NCBI GenBank assembly: GCA_028706745.1
Contig: JAQTVM010000013.1
Coordinates: 1 to 47,309, forward strand
From: Candidatus Nanoarchaeia archaeon
GTDB lineage: Archaea; Nanobdellota; Nanobdellia; SCGC-AAA011-G17; GW2011-AR17
Reading direction: 5' to 3'
Length of the DNA: 47,309 bases
In this document: positions 38,821-46,648 of the stretch, piece after piece
How positions within the stretch are numbered: the first letter of the stretch is position 1
How the letters are laid out: each line of letters starts with the position of its first letter
Program-made: the position numbers and the translations under genes
Notes under the pieces: generated by a model
The model's database searches: none
The model's input: the letters and a program-made list of their open reading frames with translations, nothing else
Told to the model about the DNA's origin: nothing

Positions 38821-39687
38821 ATGAAAAAGATTGTCTTTATTTCATTCTGCATTTTTATCCTGATTTCAGCATTTGCGCTTGCGCAGAATGAAACAAATGT
38901 TTCTTCGCCCCCAAATAATATTACCCTGCCTCCTGCAGACAATTCTTCAGCGCTGCCTGCGCAGGAAAATATAACTATTCCTGCTGCCGGCAATATGACA
39001 GAGCAGGAATCGCCTCCTCCTTCGTTACCGCCTGCAGTCCCCGCTGCTTTGCCAACAGCTAATGAAAAGCAAACAACCTGCGGAAACGGCAGGATAGATG
39101 CAGGTGAAGACTGCGTTAACTGCCTCAGGGATGTTTGCAAGAAGGGGCAGCAATGCAATCCGCAAACAAGGCAATGTGAAACAATTGTTAATTATACAAC
39201 CTATATAATAGTGGGCATTGGAATCTTTGTTCTTTTGGGATTGTTCTTTTTTGCAAAAAGGCTTATGAAAAAAAAGGAGGAGCCGTTTCAGCCGAGGCAG
39301 CAGCCTGCTGCTGTTCAGGCTCCAAAGCCTGTTGTGCAGCAGCCTCCTTCAGGGCAGCAGCAAACTCCTCAGCCTTTAGCCCAACAGCAGCCGGCTATTT
39401 CACAGCAGCCAAGTCCTGCTGCAAATGCGCCTGTACAAATGCCTCCTTCAATGCCTGAAACTTCGCCTGAACAGAAAAAAATAGACCAGGAACAGGGGTT
39501 CGAGGAAATGTCGCAAACAATTGACGAGCATCCGGGAGAGACAATGCCCCAAAAATTCATAAGGCAGATGAGGGAAAAGGGATGGAATGACGAGAGAATC
39601 AGGATGAAGATGAAAGAGTCAGGATGGAGCGAGACTCAGATTGCTCTGGAATTTTTAAAAGCTCCAAAGTTTGTGAAGAAGTCTTAG
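38821..39687 (+). CDS. Membrane glycoprotein-like protein sharing modules with its neighbour
   Basis: 288 aa, starting one base after the previous stop. It has a signal peptide, a Pro/Thr/Asn-rich segment with sequons, the Cys-rich module CGNGRIDAGEDCVNCLRD, and a membrane helix (TYIIVGIGIFVLLGLFFFA). A long Pro/Gln-rich cytoplasmic linker follows, and the tail IRQMREKGWNDERIRMKMKE, resembling the KGWND tail of the upstream protein. It lacks the Ig-like repeats. A short copy of its last codons (PKFVKK) occurs 47 bp downstream. Confidence 0.74.
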   Translation: MKKIVFISFCIFILISAFALAQNETNVSSPPNNITLPPADNSSALPAQENITIPAAGNMTEQESPPPSLPPAVPAALPTANEKQTTCGNGRIDAGEDCVNCLRDVCKKGQQCNPQTRQCETIVNYTTYIIVGIGIFVLLGLFFFAKRLMKKKEEPFQPRQQPAAVQAPKPVVQQPPSGQQQTPQPLAQQQPAISQQPSPAANAPVQMPPSMPETSPEQKKIDQEQGFEEMSQTIDEHPGETMPQKFIRQMREKGWNDERIRMKMKESGWSETQIALEFLKAPKFVKKS

Positions 39688-39755
39688 ATTTGGCATTTTA
39701 TAGGGCGCCAGAGAACGAAGTGAACGTGGAGCCCAAGTTTGTCAAGAAGGTATAA
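39688..39755 (+). repeat. Hairpin insertion with duplicated gene end
   Basis: GGGCGCCA and TGGAGCCC (39703-39710 and 39727-39734) form an eight-base stem with one mismatch around AGAACGAAGTGAACG. The following CCCAAGTTTGTCAAGAAG nearly repeats CCAAAGTTTGTGAAGAAG at the end of the preceding gene (16 of 18 bases) and is followed by its own TAA. This looks like a small element placed near a gene end, with the original end displaced. Confidence 0.6.
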
Positions 39756-39795
39756 TCCAAACACTTTTATATACTTCCTCAGCTTTATTCTCAAT

Positions 39796-40830
39796 ATGAT
39801 AAGCAATGAGCAGATACTTGAATTCAGGAAGCTTTTGGAAAGTTCAGAAAGGCCCTTGTTTTTCTTCGATGATGACCCTGACGGCCTGTGCTCTTACCTA
39901 TTATTGAAACGATTTGCAGGAAAGGGCAGGGGTGTTGTTGTAAAATCAACTCCTGTGCTCGGCACCCAATATCTGAGAAAAGTGCACGAGATTAGGCCTG
40001 ACAGGATATTTGTTTTAGACAAGCCGGGAATTGAGCAGGACTTTATTGATGAGGCAGGTGTGCAGGTTGTATGGCTGGACCATCATCCTGCAAGCAAAAT
40101 TAACGGCGCTCATTATTTCAACCCGCTTTTGGACGGAACAAATGACAACAGGCCGACTTCATACTGGGCTTACAGGATAAGCGAGGGGAGCCTTTGGATG
40201 GCAATGGCGGGCTGCATTGGAGACTGGTTTGTTCCTGAGTTTGCGGCTGACTTCTCAAAAAAATATCCTGACTTGCTGCCCAGGGTGGGGGAGCCGGGTT
40301 TTGTGCTGTTTGACACAGGAGTTGGAAAGCTGTCAAGAATTATTTCCTCTTTGCTTAAGGGCACCACCACGGAGGTTTACCAATGCATTTCAGCGCTTGA
40401 AAAAATAAGAGAGCCTGAAGAGATAATGGAGGAGAAAACGCCTGCAGGCAGGTATATAATGAAATATTACAGGAAGGTTAACAAGGTTTATGAAAAGCTT
40501 CTGCAGAAGGCATTGAAAGAGCCGTGTGACGGAAATTTCCTTGTATTCACTTATCCAATGACAAAAATAAGCCTTTCAGGAGAGCTTTCAAATGAGCTTC
40601 TTTACAGGCTTCCGGGAAATTTAATAATAGTGGGCAGGATTAAGAAGGACTCTGTTGCGTTCAGCGTAAGAAGCGCAAGCCACATAATACCTCCCCTCTT
40701 GAAAGAGGCGCTTGAAGGGCTTGAAGGTTACGGCGGCGGGCACGAGCACGCCTGCGGCGGCTCTGTTTCTCTCAGGGATTTTCCTGACATGGTTGGCAGG
40801 ATGAGAAAATTGTCAGGACGCAAAAGTTAA
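39796..40830 (+). CDS. DHH-family phosphoesterase
   Basis: 344 aa from ATG 39796. The N-terminal DHH domain has PLFFFDDDPDGLCSYL (DxDG-type metal motif) and VVWLDHHPASK (DHH). The C-terminal DHHA1 domain has GYGGGHEHACGGSV. This is the arrangement of archaeal RecJ-like and NrnA-like enzymes, which degrade single-stranded DNA or short RNA, or hydrolyse cyclic dinucleotides. The sequence does not decide between them. TATA-like CTTTTATATAC at 39762-39772 lies about 25-30 nt from the ATG. Confidence 0.88.
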   Translation: MISNEQILEFRKLLESSERPLFFFDDDPDGLCSYLLLKRFAGKGRGVVVKSTPVLGTQYLRKVHEIRPDRIFVLDKPGIEQDFIDEAGVQVVWLDHHPASKINGAHYFNPLLDGTNDNRPTSYWAYRISEGSLWMAMAGCIGDWFVPEFAADFSKKYPDLLPRVGEPGFVLFDTGVGKLSRIISSLLKGTTTEVYQCISALEKIREPEEIMEEKTPAGRYIMKYYRKVNKVYEKLLQKALKEPCDGNFLVFTYPMTKISLSGELSNELLYRLPGNLIIVGRIKKDSVAFSVRSASHIIPPLLKEALEGLEGYGGGHEHACGGSVSLRDFPDMVGRMRKLSGRKS

Positions 40831-40856
40831 AATACCCTCTCTTCCTATTCTTTATT

Positions 40857-42833
40857 ATGGTTAATAAGCAGGTGATGCTCTTTTTGCTGTTTTTGGCATT
40901 AATGTCTTTTGCAGCTGCAAGCGAATTCAGTGACAGCGCTGTTGTTGAGATTGCAGTTGAAGAATATGCAAGCGTTGTAGGCGTGCCTGAATCAAGCGGG
41001 TTTGTAAGCATTAATTATCTTCACGCAAATGTCTCGCTTTTTCCAAAGGAATTTGAAAACCAGGTGCTTGCAGAAAGGGAAGTTCGCACAATGCCCAAAG
41101 CAGATGTTGAGTATGCCGGAGACAGGCTTTTTGTGAAATGGACTCAGCCCACTGAAGCGATGATGAAATTCACAATTAATGCAAAAGTGAGAAATGCAAA
41201 TAATATTGTCCGCGTGCCTTCAAAAATATCATTTCCGCGCACTGAGCCTTACAGGGCAGGGCCTTTTGACAGGGACATTGACCAGTACACAAAAGCATCT
41301 GAATTCATTGACATTACTCCTGAAATAAGGCAGAAGTCAGCTGAAATACTTGAAGGAGAGACAGACTATTACAGGGCTGTTTTCAGGACTGCAAGCTGGG
41401 TTAATGAAAATATCAATTACAGCCTTGACACAATGACTGAGGATGCTGTGCAGAAGGCAAGCTGGGTTCTTGAAAATAGGTATGGAGTATGCGATGAGAT
41501 AACTGCTCTTTTCATGGCTTTGCTTAGGGCGGCAAATATCCCGGCAAGGTTTGTTGCAGGGCAGGTGTATTCTGAAAAGGATGAATCTTTTGGCAACCAC
41601 GGCTGGGCAGAGGTTTATTTTCCAGGCTATGGATGGGCTCCTTTTGACGTGACTTTCAGGCAGTTTGGATGGGTTGACCCTGTTCACCTTAAACTGTCAA
41701 TCGAGGCTGACCCTTCAGAGCCGTCTGTGAGCTACAGCTGGAAAGCCTCCCAAACGAAAATGAATATAAATCACCTTACAATAAACGCATGGGTTGTTTC
41801 TTTATCAGGGACAGCTGAGAAGCATGCTGATATTTCTGTTGAGCCATTAAGAACTTCTGCTGCAAACGGCAGCTATGTGCCTTTCAAAGTCACTGTTAAA
41901 AATCTTGAGGCTTATTATCTTCCGCTTTTGGTTCATATAACAAAAGCACCTGACTTGCTTGAGGACAATTCAAGGGCAATTCTTCTTGCGCCTCACGAGG
42001 AAAAATCAATGTTCTGGATTGCTTCTTTGCCTGAAGATGCAAGCCCGCGCTATGTTTACACAACAACAATTGAGGCAAATGCTGTTTTTGCAGGCTCTGC
42101 CGAATCGCAGATATCGTTTTCAGCAGGCAAAGAATATTTTTCAAAAGAATGGGCTGTTGACACTGTGGAAAGGCTTTCGCCGCACGAGGAAAAGGAATTC
42201 CTTCCTGACCTTGCTTTTGAATGCACGCCGGTGAAAGAGTATTATTACAGGAGCGAGACAGCCGAGATAAAATGTTCTCTTGAAAACAAGGGCAACACCA
42301 ATTTCAAGCCGCTTAAAGTATGCTTGGAAGCGCAGTGCAAGGATGCTGACATGCTTATCGGAGAGAAAAAAGAAGTAAGCTGGCTGGTTCCTCTTTCGCA
42401 GGTAAAGGCAAGCGATTTTGTGATTTCAGCTGAAAGCAGGAACATGATGAAATACGCTTATCCAAAAATAAGGATTATTGAAGAGCCTGTTGTTCAAATG
42501 TCTGATTTCAGGCCTTTGGCTGTGGAGTATGGCCTTGATACAAACCTGAGTTTTTTTCTGAAAAGCGATGCAGAGGCAAAAAATATTACAATGGATGTGA
42601 AGAATGTGGGCTATTCGTCAATAAGCTCTTTTTCAGGAGTGCGCGAGATAATGCTTCCTTTCAATTCAAGGACAGCAAGGTACGGCTTTATGGACGTGAA
42701 GCTTACTTATTATGACGAAGTTGGAAAGGAATACTCGTCTGAGCAGAGGTTTTCTATTGAAGTTGTGAATATCCCCTGGCACGTAAGGCTTGGCTTGTGG
42801 ATAGAGCAGCTTCTGCCTTTTGTGAGCTTTTAG
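40857..42833 (+). CDS. Exported transglutaminase-fold protein
   Basis: 658 aa. A signal peptide (1-21, LFLLFLALMSFAAAS) precedes a transglutaminase-like core with Cys212 (YGVCDEITALFMALLR), His248 (GNHGWAEVY) and Asp264 (WAPFDVTF), forming the Cys-His-Asp triad. In archaea and bacteria such domains usually act as cysteine peptidases or crosslinkers of envelope proteins. Several beta-sandwich domains follow (about 300-640), one with paired Cys (FECTPVK and IKCSLENKG). The hydrophobic C-terminus (VRLGLWIEQLLPFVSF) might associate with the membrane. The gene is between a DHH phosphoesterase and tandem AAA ATPases. Confidence 0.84.
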   Translation: MVNKQVMLFLLFLALMSFAAASEFSDSAVVEIAVEEYASVVGVPESSGFVSINYLHANVSLFPKEFENQVLAEREVRTMPKADVEYAGDRLFVKWTQPTEAMMKFTINAKVRNANNIVRVPSKISFPRTEPYRAGPFDRDIDQYTKASEFIDITPEIRQKSAEILEGETDYYRAVFRTASWVNENINYSLDTMTEDAVQKASWVLENRYGVCDEITALFMALLRAANIPARFVAGQVYSEKDESFGNHGWAEVYFPGYGWAPFDVTFRQFGWVDPVHLKLSIEADPSEPSVSYSWKASQTKMNINHLTINAWVVSLSGTAEKHADISVEPLRTSAANGSYVPFKVTVKNLEAYYLPLLVHITKAPDLLEDNSRAILLAPHEEKSMFWIASLPEDASPRYVYTTTIEANAVFAGSAESQISFSAGKEYFSKEWAVDTVERLSPHEEKEFLPDLAFECTPVKEYYYRSETAEIKCSLENKGNTNFKPLKVCLEAQCKDADMLIGEKKEVSWLVPLSQVKASDFVISAESRNMMKYAYPKIRIIEEPVVQMSDFRPLAVEYGLDTNLSFFLKSDAEAKNITMDVKNVGYSSISSFSGVREIMLPFNSRTARYGFMDVKLTYYDEVGKEYSSEQRFSIEVVNIPWHVRLGLWIEQLLPFVSF

Positions 42834-42923
42834 CCTTCTTTCCGAAAAAGTTTATAAATGATGAGTTCATACTTCTTGTGGCTTGAATAAGCCGTATTTG
42901 CGCAAAAAGTGCGGGTGTTTGAC

Positions 42924-43622
42924 ATGTCAGAGTGGTATACAAAAATAGGATTTGACGGAGACCCTTTCTCAAAGGACTCAGGATTTGAGGGGCACGATAC
43001 TTTGGTTGATGAAGTATTCTATGCAATACATTCAGGCAATATGGTTTTCATTGTCGGCGAAAGCGGAAGCGGCAAGACAAAAATACTCAGGGAAATAATA
43101 AAAAGATTCGGCGGGAAGAGAAAAATAATCTACGTTAACTGCAAGCACATGCAGAAAGAAGTCAATGTTGAAAAGCTCCTGCAGAAAAGTTCGGGCTTCC
43201 TTGGAAAGCTTATCGGCAAAAAGCCGAACAAGATGATTCTTCTTTTGGATGAAATTGAATCCCTTTCGGCAAAGAATGCAGAGAGGATAAAATACTACTT
43301 TGACCAGAATTACCTGCAGTCGGCAATATTCACAGGCAAATCATTTCCTGTCGAGGGAATGGGGCAGAGCATTGTTCAGAGAATAAGCAAGGTGCTGAAG
43401 ATTGACCCTCTTTCTGACTATGAGGCAGTAAGAATAGTGAGGGACAGGATAGGGGACAAGTACCTTTCTGACAGGGTAATCAAGACAATATACAGCATGT
43501 CAGGGAGAAATACAGGGAAGCTTCTGCAGAACTGCAGGGCTGTTATGACTGAAATAGCGCACGGAAAAAAGCAGGACCTTTCTGAAGAAGAGGTTGCAAG
43601 GCTGCTTTCAATGGAAAAATGA
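42924..43622 (+). CDS. AAA ATPase 1 of a tandem pair
   Basis: 232 aa from ATG 42924, with GGTG 8-10 bases upstream. Walker A is IVGESGSGKTKI; Walker B is MILLLDEIESL. An alpha-helical C-terminal part (ILSDRVIKTIYSMSGRNTGK region) follows, like Orc1/Cdc6 or ExeA/TniB-type ATPases. The protein lacks the DNA-binding winged helix of Orc1/Cdc6. A TATA box TTTATAAA at 42851-42858 starts the transcription unit, with an untranslated leader of about 45 nt. It overlaps ATPase 2 by ATGA. Role unknown; two-subunit machine likely. Confidence 0.8.
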   Translation: MSEWYTKIGFDGDPFSKDSGFEGHDTLVDEVFYAIHSGNMVFIVGESGSGKTKILREIIKRFGGKRKIIYVNCKHMQKEVNVEKLLQKSSGFLGKLIGKKPNKMILLLDEIESLSAKNAERIKYYFDQNYLQSAIFTGKSFPVEGMGQSIVQRISKVLKIDPLSDYEAVRIVRDRIGDKYLSDRVIKTIYSMSGRNTGKLLQNCRAVMTEIAHGKKQDLSEEEVARLLSMEK

Positions 43623-44680
43623 GAGAAACAGAACTTTGGTACAGGAAAATAGGATTCGCGGAAAACCCGTTCAGCATAAAGCCGGGAATATATTCTGACA
43701 GCGTTTACGGATATTCAAATGTCATCTCAGAAGTTGCAAAAGGAGTTCTTGCCGGAAAAATACAGTTTGTTCGAGGCAATTACGGAAACGGAAAAAGCAC
43801 AATGCTCAAGTACCTTCTCAGGAAGTTTGGGGGTAAAGGCAAGCTTGCGTACTTCAGCTGCAACAGGCTTGAAGACAGGCTTGACGTGAAAAGAATACTC
43901 AACGGCAGGTATGGTTTTGTGGGAAAATTTCTTGACTTGAAGCCAAAGAACATGATACTTTTGCTTGATGAGGCGCAGTGCCTTTCAAAGGATGATTTCA
44001 ACAACATACTCCGTTATTATGACTCAGGCAACTTAAAATCAATTTTGTTTGTAGCAAAAGAGCCGATTGACAGTTTCATGCCTGAAAGAATGCAGAGGGC
44101 AGTTGCAGTGCATATGCTTGATTCTGTTTCTGACTCTGACGCGGTCGGAATTGTAAGAAAAAGAATAGGCTCTTTAGGGATTATTTCTGATGAACTAATA
44201 AAGCAGGCTTTCAGGCAATCCGGAAAAAATATCAGGATTCTGCTGAAAAACTGTGAAATGCTGTGCAGGTATGCAATAAACAAGGGGTTCAAGTCAGTGA
44301 CTCCTGAGATGGTTGAGCTTCTGCCTTCTGCTGAAAATGAGCCTGAAGAAAAAAAAGAGCAGGCTAAGGAAGTTTCAGTGCCAAAGCATTTTGAGCCTTT
44401 GGTAAGGGCAATAAAAAAACAGGAGCCTGTTAAGGAATATTCTTCAATAAATGAGCCTGCTGTTCCTGAGCAGCATATTGAAAAAGAAATTGAGGATGCA
44501 TTAGAGGCTGTTCCTGTGGAAAGCCAGGGCATAATGAAAAAAACCCTTAAGGAGCAGCAGGACGAGATTGCGCAGGATGAGCCTATTGTGATGCCTGAGA
44601 TGCCGCCGAAAGACCCTATTGAGGAAGGGCTTCTTGAAGACGACAAGAAGGACCACGCTCCTGAAGAGCTTTACTACTAA
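43619..44680 (+). CDS. AAA ATPase 2 of a tandem pair, with acidic C-terminal tail
   Basis: 353 aa. It is homologous to ATPase 1 (LWYRKIGFAENPFS versus EWYTKIGFDGDPFS). Walker A is VRGNYGNGKSTML and Walker B is MILLLDEAQCL. After the helical domain it has an additional tail of about 110 residues rich in Glu, Pro and Lys (EEKKEQAKE, DEPIVMPEMPPKD), absent from ATPase 1. The tail may recruit a partner. Translation is coupled to ATPase 1 by ATGA overlap, supporting a hetero-oligomer. Function is unknown. Confidence 0.8.
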   Translation: MRETELWYRKIGFAENPFSIKPGIYSDSVYGYSNVISEVAKGVLAGKIQFVRGNYGNGKSTMLKYLLRKFGGKGKLAYFSCNRLEDRLDVKRILNGRYGFVGKFLDLKPKNMILLLDEAQCLSKDDFNNILRYYDSGNLKSILFVAKEPIDSFMPERMQRAVAVHMLDSVSDSDAVGIVRKRIGSLGIISDELIKQAFRQSGKNIRILLKNCEMLCRYAINKGFKSVTPEMVELLPSAENEPEEKKEQAKEVSVPKHFEPLVRAIKKQEPVKEYSSINEPAVPEQHIEKEIEDALEAVPVESQGIMKKTLKEQQDEIAQDEPIVMPEMPPKDPIEEGLLEDDKKDHAPEELYY

Positions 44681-44713
44681 GGTTTATTAAATACCTCTTT
44701 CTTTAATTTAAAT

Positions 44714-45238
44714 ATGACATCAGACATTGTGCTCTTTGACGGGGAAAAGCATAGCCTTGGCTTTGACAACGTAATCAATGCAAATGCAAGGAATGCAGTA
44801 AGAATACTGGACTGCGATGAAAGCAATATAAGGCAGGCTGTTGAAGGAAAAAAAGCAGACATTATACTTGTTTCTGACAGGAATCCGAAAGATTCTTTGC
44901 ATTTCCGAAGAGCAGGGTTTGATGAAGTGATATGCAGGCTTGCGACAAAGAAAGGGATTGCGTTTGCATTCTCATTTTCTTCAATACTTAATGCAAGAGA
45001 CAGGGCTTTGGTCATGGGAAGGATAATGCACGCAATAAGGCTTTGCAGGAAGCACAAGGTAATGATGTGCTTTGCATCTTTTGCAAGGAACAAGTGGGAA
45101 ATGAGGGCTGTTGAGGAAATGAAGGCATTTGCAAGAATGCTAGGAATGACTCCTGATGAAGCAAATAACGCAGTGAATTCAGTTGAAGGAATTATTGAAA
45201 GCAGGAAGAGTGTTAGCGGAGTAAGGGTTCTGGAATGA
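44714..45238 (+). CDS. rnp3: RNase P protein component 3 (Rpp30)
   Basis: 174 aa, a short form. The C-terminal part FSFSSILNARDRALVMGRIM and CRKHKVMMCFASFA match the Rpp30 family; the phosphoesterase-type TIM-barrel pattern includes IILVSDRN. Typical proteins have about 210-240 aa, so this is a reduced barrel. It assists RNase P RNA in removing 5' leaders from tRNA precursors. TATA-like TTTAATTTAAAT stands just before the ATG and CTTTATTAAATAC near 44683-44693. The next gene overlaps its stop by ATGA. Confidence 0.88.
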   Translation: MTSDIVLFDGEKHSLGFDNVINANARNAVRILDCDESNIRQAVEGKKADIILVSDRNPKDSLHFRRAGFDEVICRLATKKGIAFAFSFSSILNARDRALVMGRIMHAIRLCRKHKVMMCFASFARNKWEMRAVEEMKAFARMLGMTPDEANNAVNSVEGIIESRKSVSGVRVLE

Positions 45239-45453
45239 ATGCAATCAAGGTAATTGTAAAGACAAAGTCAGGCAAGAGTGAAGTAGCAGGCTTTGACGAG
45301 GAAAAACAGGCTTACAGGGTTAATGTAAAGGCAGTTCCTGAGAATGGAAAGGCAAATATCGAAGTTATGAAGATTTTAAAAAAGCATTTCAAGAAAGATT
45401 TCAGGATAATCTCTGGATTTACGAGCAAGGAGAAGCTGGTTGCGGAGATATAA
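45235..45453 (+). CDS. DUF167/UPF0235 (YggU-like) protein
   Basis: 72 aa. IKVIVKTKSGKSEVAGFDEE and the central YRVNVKAVPENGKANIEVMKILKKHF (here VKAVPENGKAN, the family's hallmark A.P..GKAN) followed by RIISGFTSKEKLV are typical. The fold is a small alpha/beta protein of unknown function. It overlaps the rnp3 stop by ATGA and is therefore co-translated. Confidence 0.88.
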   Translation: MNAIKVIVKTKSGKSEVAGFDEEKQAYRVNVKAVPENGKANIEVMKILKKHFKKDFRIISGFTSKEKLVAEI

Positions 45454-45469
45454 TCTTCTATATTTCTTT

Positions 45470-46009
45470 TCACTTTCCCAAAGGCAGTAACTTCTTCATC
45501 TCAAGCATGAATACTCTTGCCCTTTGCAGCGAAGTGTTTGCTTTCTGCTCCTGTACGGACAATGCCATGTTATATTGGAATCTTGACCTCTTGCCCATTT
45601 CAAGGCTGTAAAGCTCAATAATCTCATCGGATTTTATGGATGCAATCTCCAGGGCATCCTGTTTTGCATCCTCATAATCTTCCAGCAGCCCTTTCTTTAT
45701 CTTGTCAGTTACTAGAACAATTAAGGCGTCATTTGTAACCTTATGGACTATCTTATCGCCTGTTTTATAGCCAAGCTCAAGCAAAACAGCATTTGCAATA
45801 TAAAACATAGAATAATAGGATATAACAACAACCCAAATGTAAGGCTTTAAAGGGCTGTTCATACATTCTTCTGCAAGGCCCAATGACAATTCTGCATTCT
45901 TTATGTACATCAGCTTTGCCGTCTCATTATTCTCTTTCTTTAACAGCCCGTTTTTCAGGTACTGCGCAAAATTTTGCATGGATTCTTTCTTGCTTTTTGC
46001 ATCTGTCAT
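45470..46009 (-). CDS. HEPN-domain protein of MNT-HEPN module 3
   Basis: 179 aa. Central helices YIWVVVISYYSMFYIANAVL and the last-helix motif KRSRFQYNMALS mark a HEPN fold of the KNTase C-terminal type. As in the other two modules the Arg is present but not the His of Rx4-6H (Arg-Phe-Gln-Tyr-Asn instead). It begins on the base after the MNT gene ends. A longer helical N-terminus (KNGLLKKENNETAKLMYIKN) is specific to this member. Confidence 0.78.
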   Translation of the reverse strand: MTDAKSKKESMQNFAQYLKNGLLKKENNETAKLMYIKNAELSLGLAEECMNSPLKPYIWVVVISYYSMFYIANAVLLELGYKTGDKIVHKVTNDALIVLVTDKIKKGLLEDYEDAKQDALEIASIKSDEIIELYSLEMGKRSRFQYNMALSVQEQKANTSLQRARVFMLEMKKLLPLGK

Positions 46010-46591
46010 TTAAATCATCCCGTAATAATCCTCTATTCCGTATAATATGATATTGTTTTTTAAAGCTTCCTGCCCGACATTTGGTTCATGGGCATTAGTC
46101 ATCTCTATGAACTGCTTTTCAGAAAAGACAAGACAATGTATCGGCAAAGGTAAAGCCCGGACCGCCTTATCAATCTCTTTTTCAAGAAACTCCTCTTTTC
46201 CGTCCGGCACAATGAGCATTACGTCAATATCTGAATTTTTCGTTTGCTTCCTTTTTGCGTAAGAGCCGAATACAAGCAGCACGAAAAGCCTTGTTTTTAG
46301 GGCTTTCCTGAAGTCGTCAAGCATAACTGCAATGTTCTTATTTTTTAACAGCTCTTCCCTTCGCTTGTATTCTGCTTCAAAAATAAGCGGGTGCGCCTTG
46401 GGGATTAGCTTTACTCTTATAGCATGCCCAAAGGTTTCCAGATTAACAAGGGATTCTTTTTTAAGCCGCTTTACAATAGAATAAGCATTCTTATAGTCCA
46501 TCTTTAATGCTTTGGAAATATTCAGTATGTTCAATTCCTCATTCTTTTTCTCGATCAGAATTCTTATAACTGCCTCATCCTTTCTTTTCAT
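46010..46591 (-). CDS. HTH-nucleotidyltransferase (MNT) of MNT-HEPN module 3
   Basis: 193 aa. An N-terminal HTH (LNILNISKALKMDYKNAYSI, then VKRLKKESLVNLETFG) is fused to VLLVFGSYAKRKQTKNSDID, the nucleotidyltransferase GS-x-DxD signature. The C-terminus is helical (NVGQEALKNNIILYG). Its partner follows immediately. A dyad lies between TATA box and ATG (46595-46622), as in modules 1 and 2. The three proteins share architecture but little sequence. Confidence 0.82.
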   Translation of the reverse strand: MKRKDEAVIRILIEKKNEELNILNISKALKMDYKNAYSIVKRLKKESLVNLETFGHAIRVKLIPKAHPLIFEAEYKRREELLKNKNIAVMLDDFRKALKTRLFVLLVFGSYAKRKQTKNSDIDVMLIVPDGKEEFLEKEIDKAVRALPLPIHCLVFSEKQFIEMTNAHEPNVGQEALKNNIILYGIEDYYGMI

Positions 46592-46594
46592 GTC

Positions 46595-46634
46595 AATACT
46601 ACCTTAATATTATGGTATTATTAACATATATAAG
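46595..46634 (-). promoter_or_regulatory. Promoter and dyad operator of MNT-HEPN module 3
   Basis: AATACTACC (46595-46603) and GGTATTATT (46614-46622) form a dyad with one mismatch. On the minus strand the TATA box CTTATATATG (about 46624-46633) lies just upstream of it. A repressor here would lie between TBP and the start codon at 46591. Confidence 0.6.
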
Positions 46635-46648
46635 CTTTTCTAAAGAAT

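Noticed and set aside
40118-40370. Minus-strand frames inside the DHH phosphoesterase gene
   Set aside because: Overlaps a well-supported conserved gene and has no start signals.
42858-42890. 10-codon frame starting ATGATGAGT before the AAA ATPase pair, considered as a leader peptide
   Set aside because: It begins within a few bases of the TATA box, upstream of the expected transcript start.
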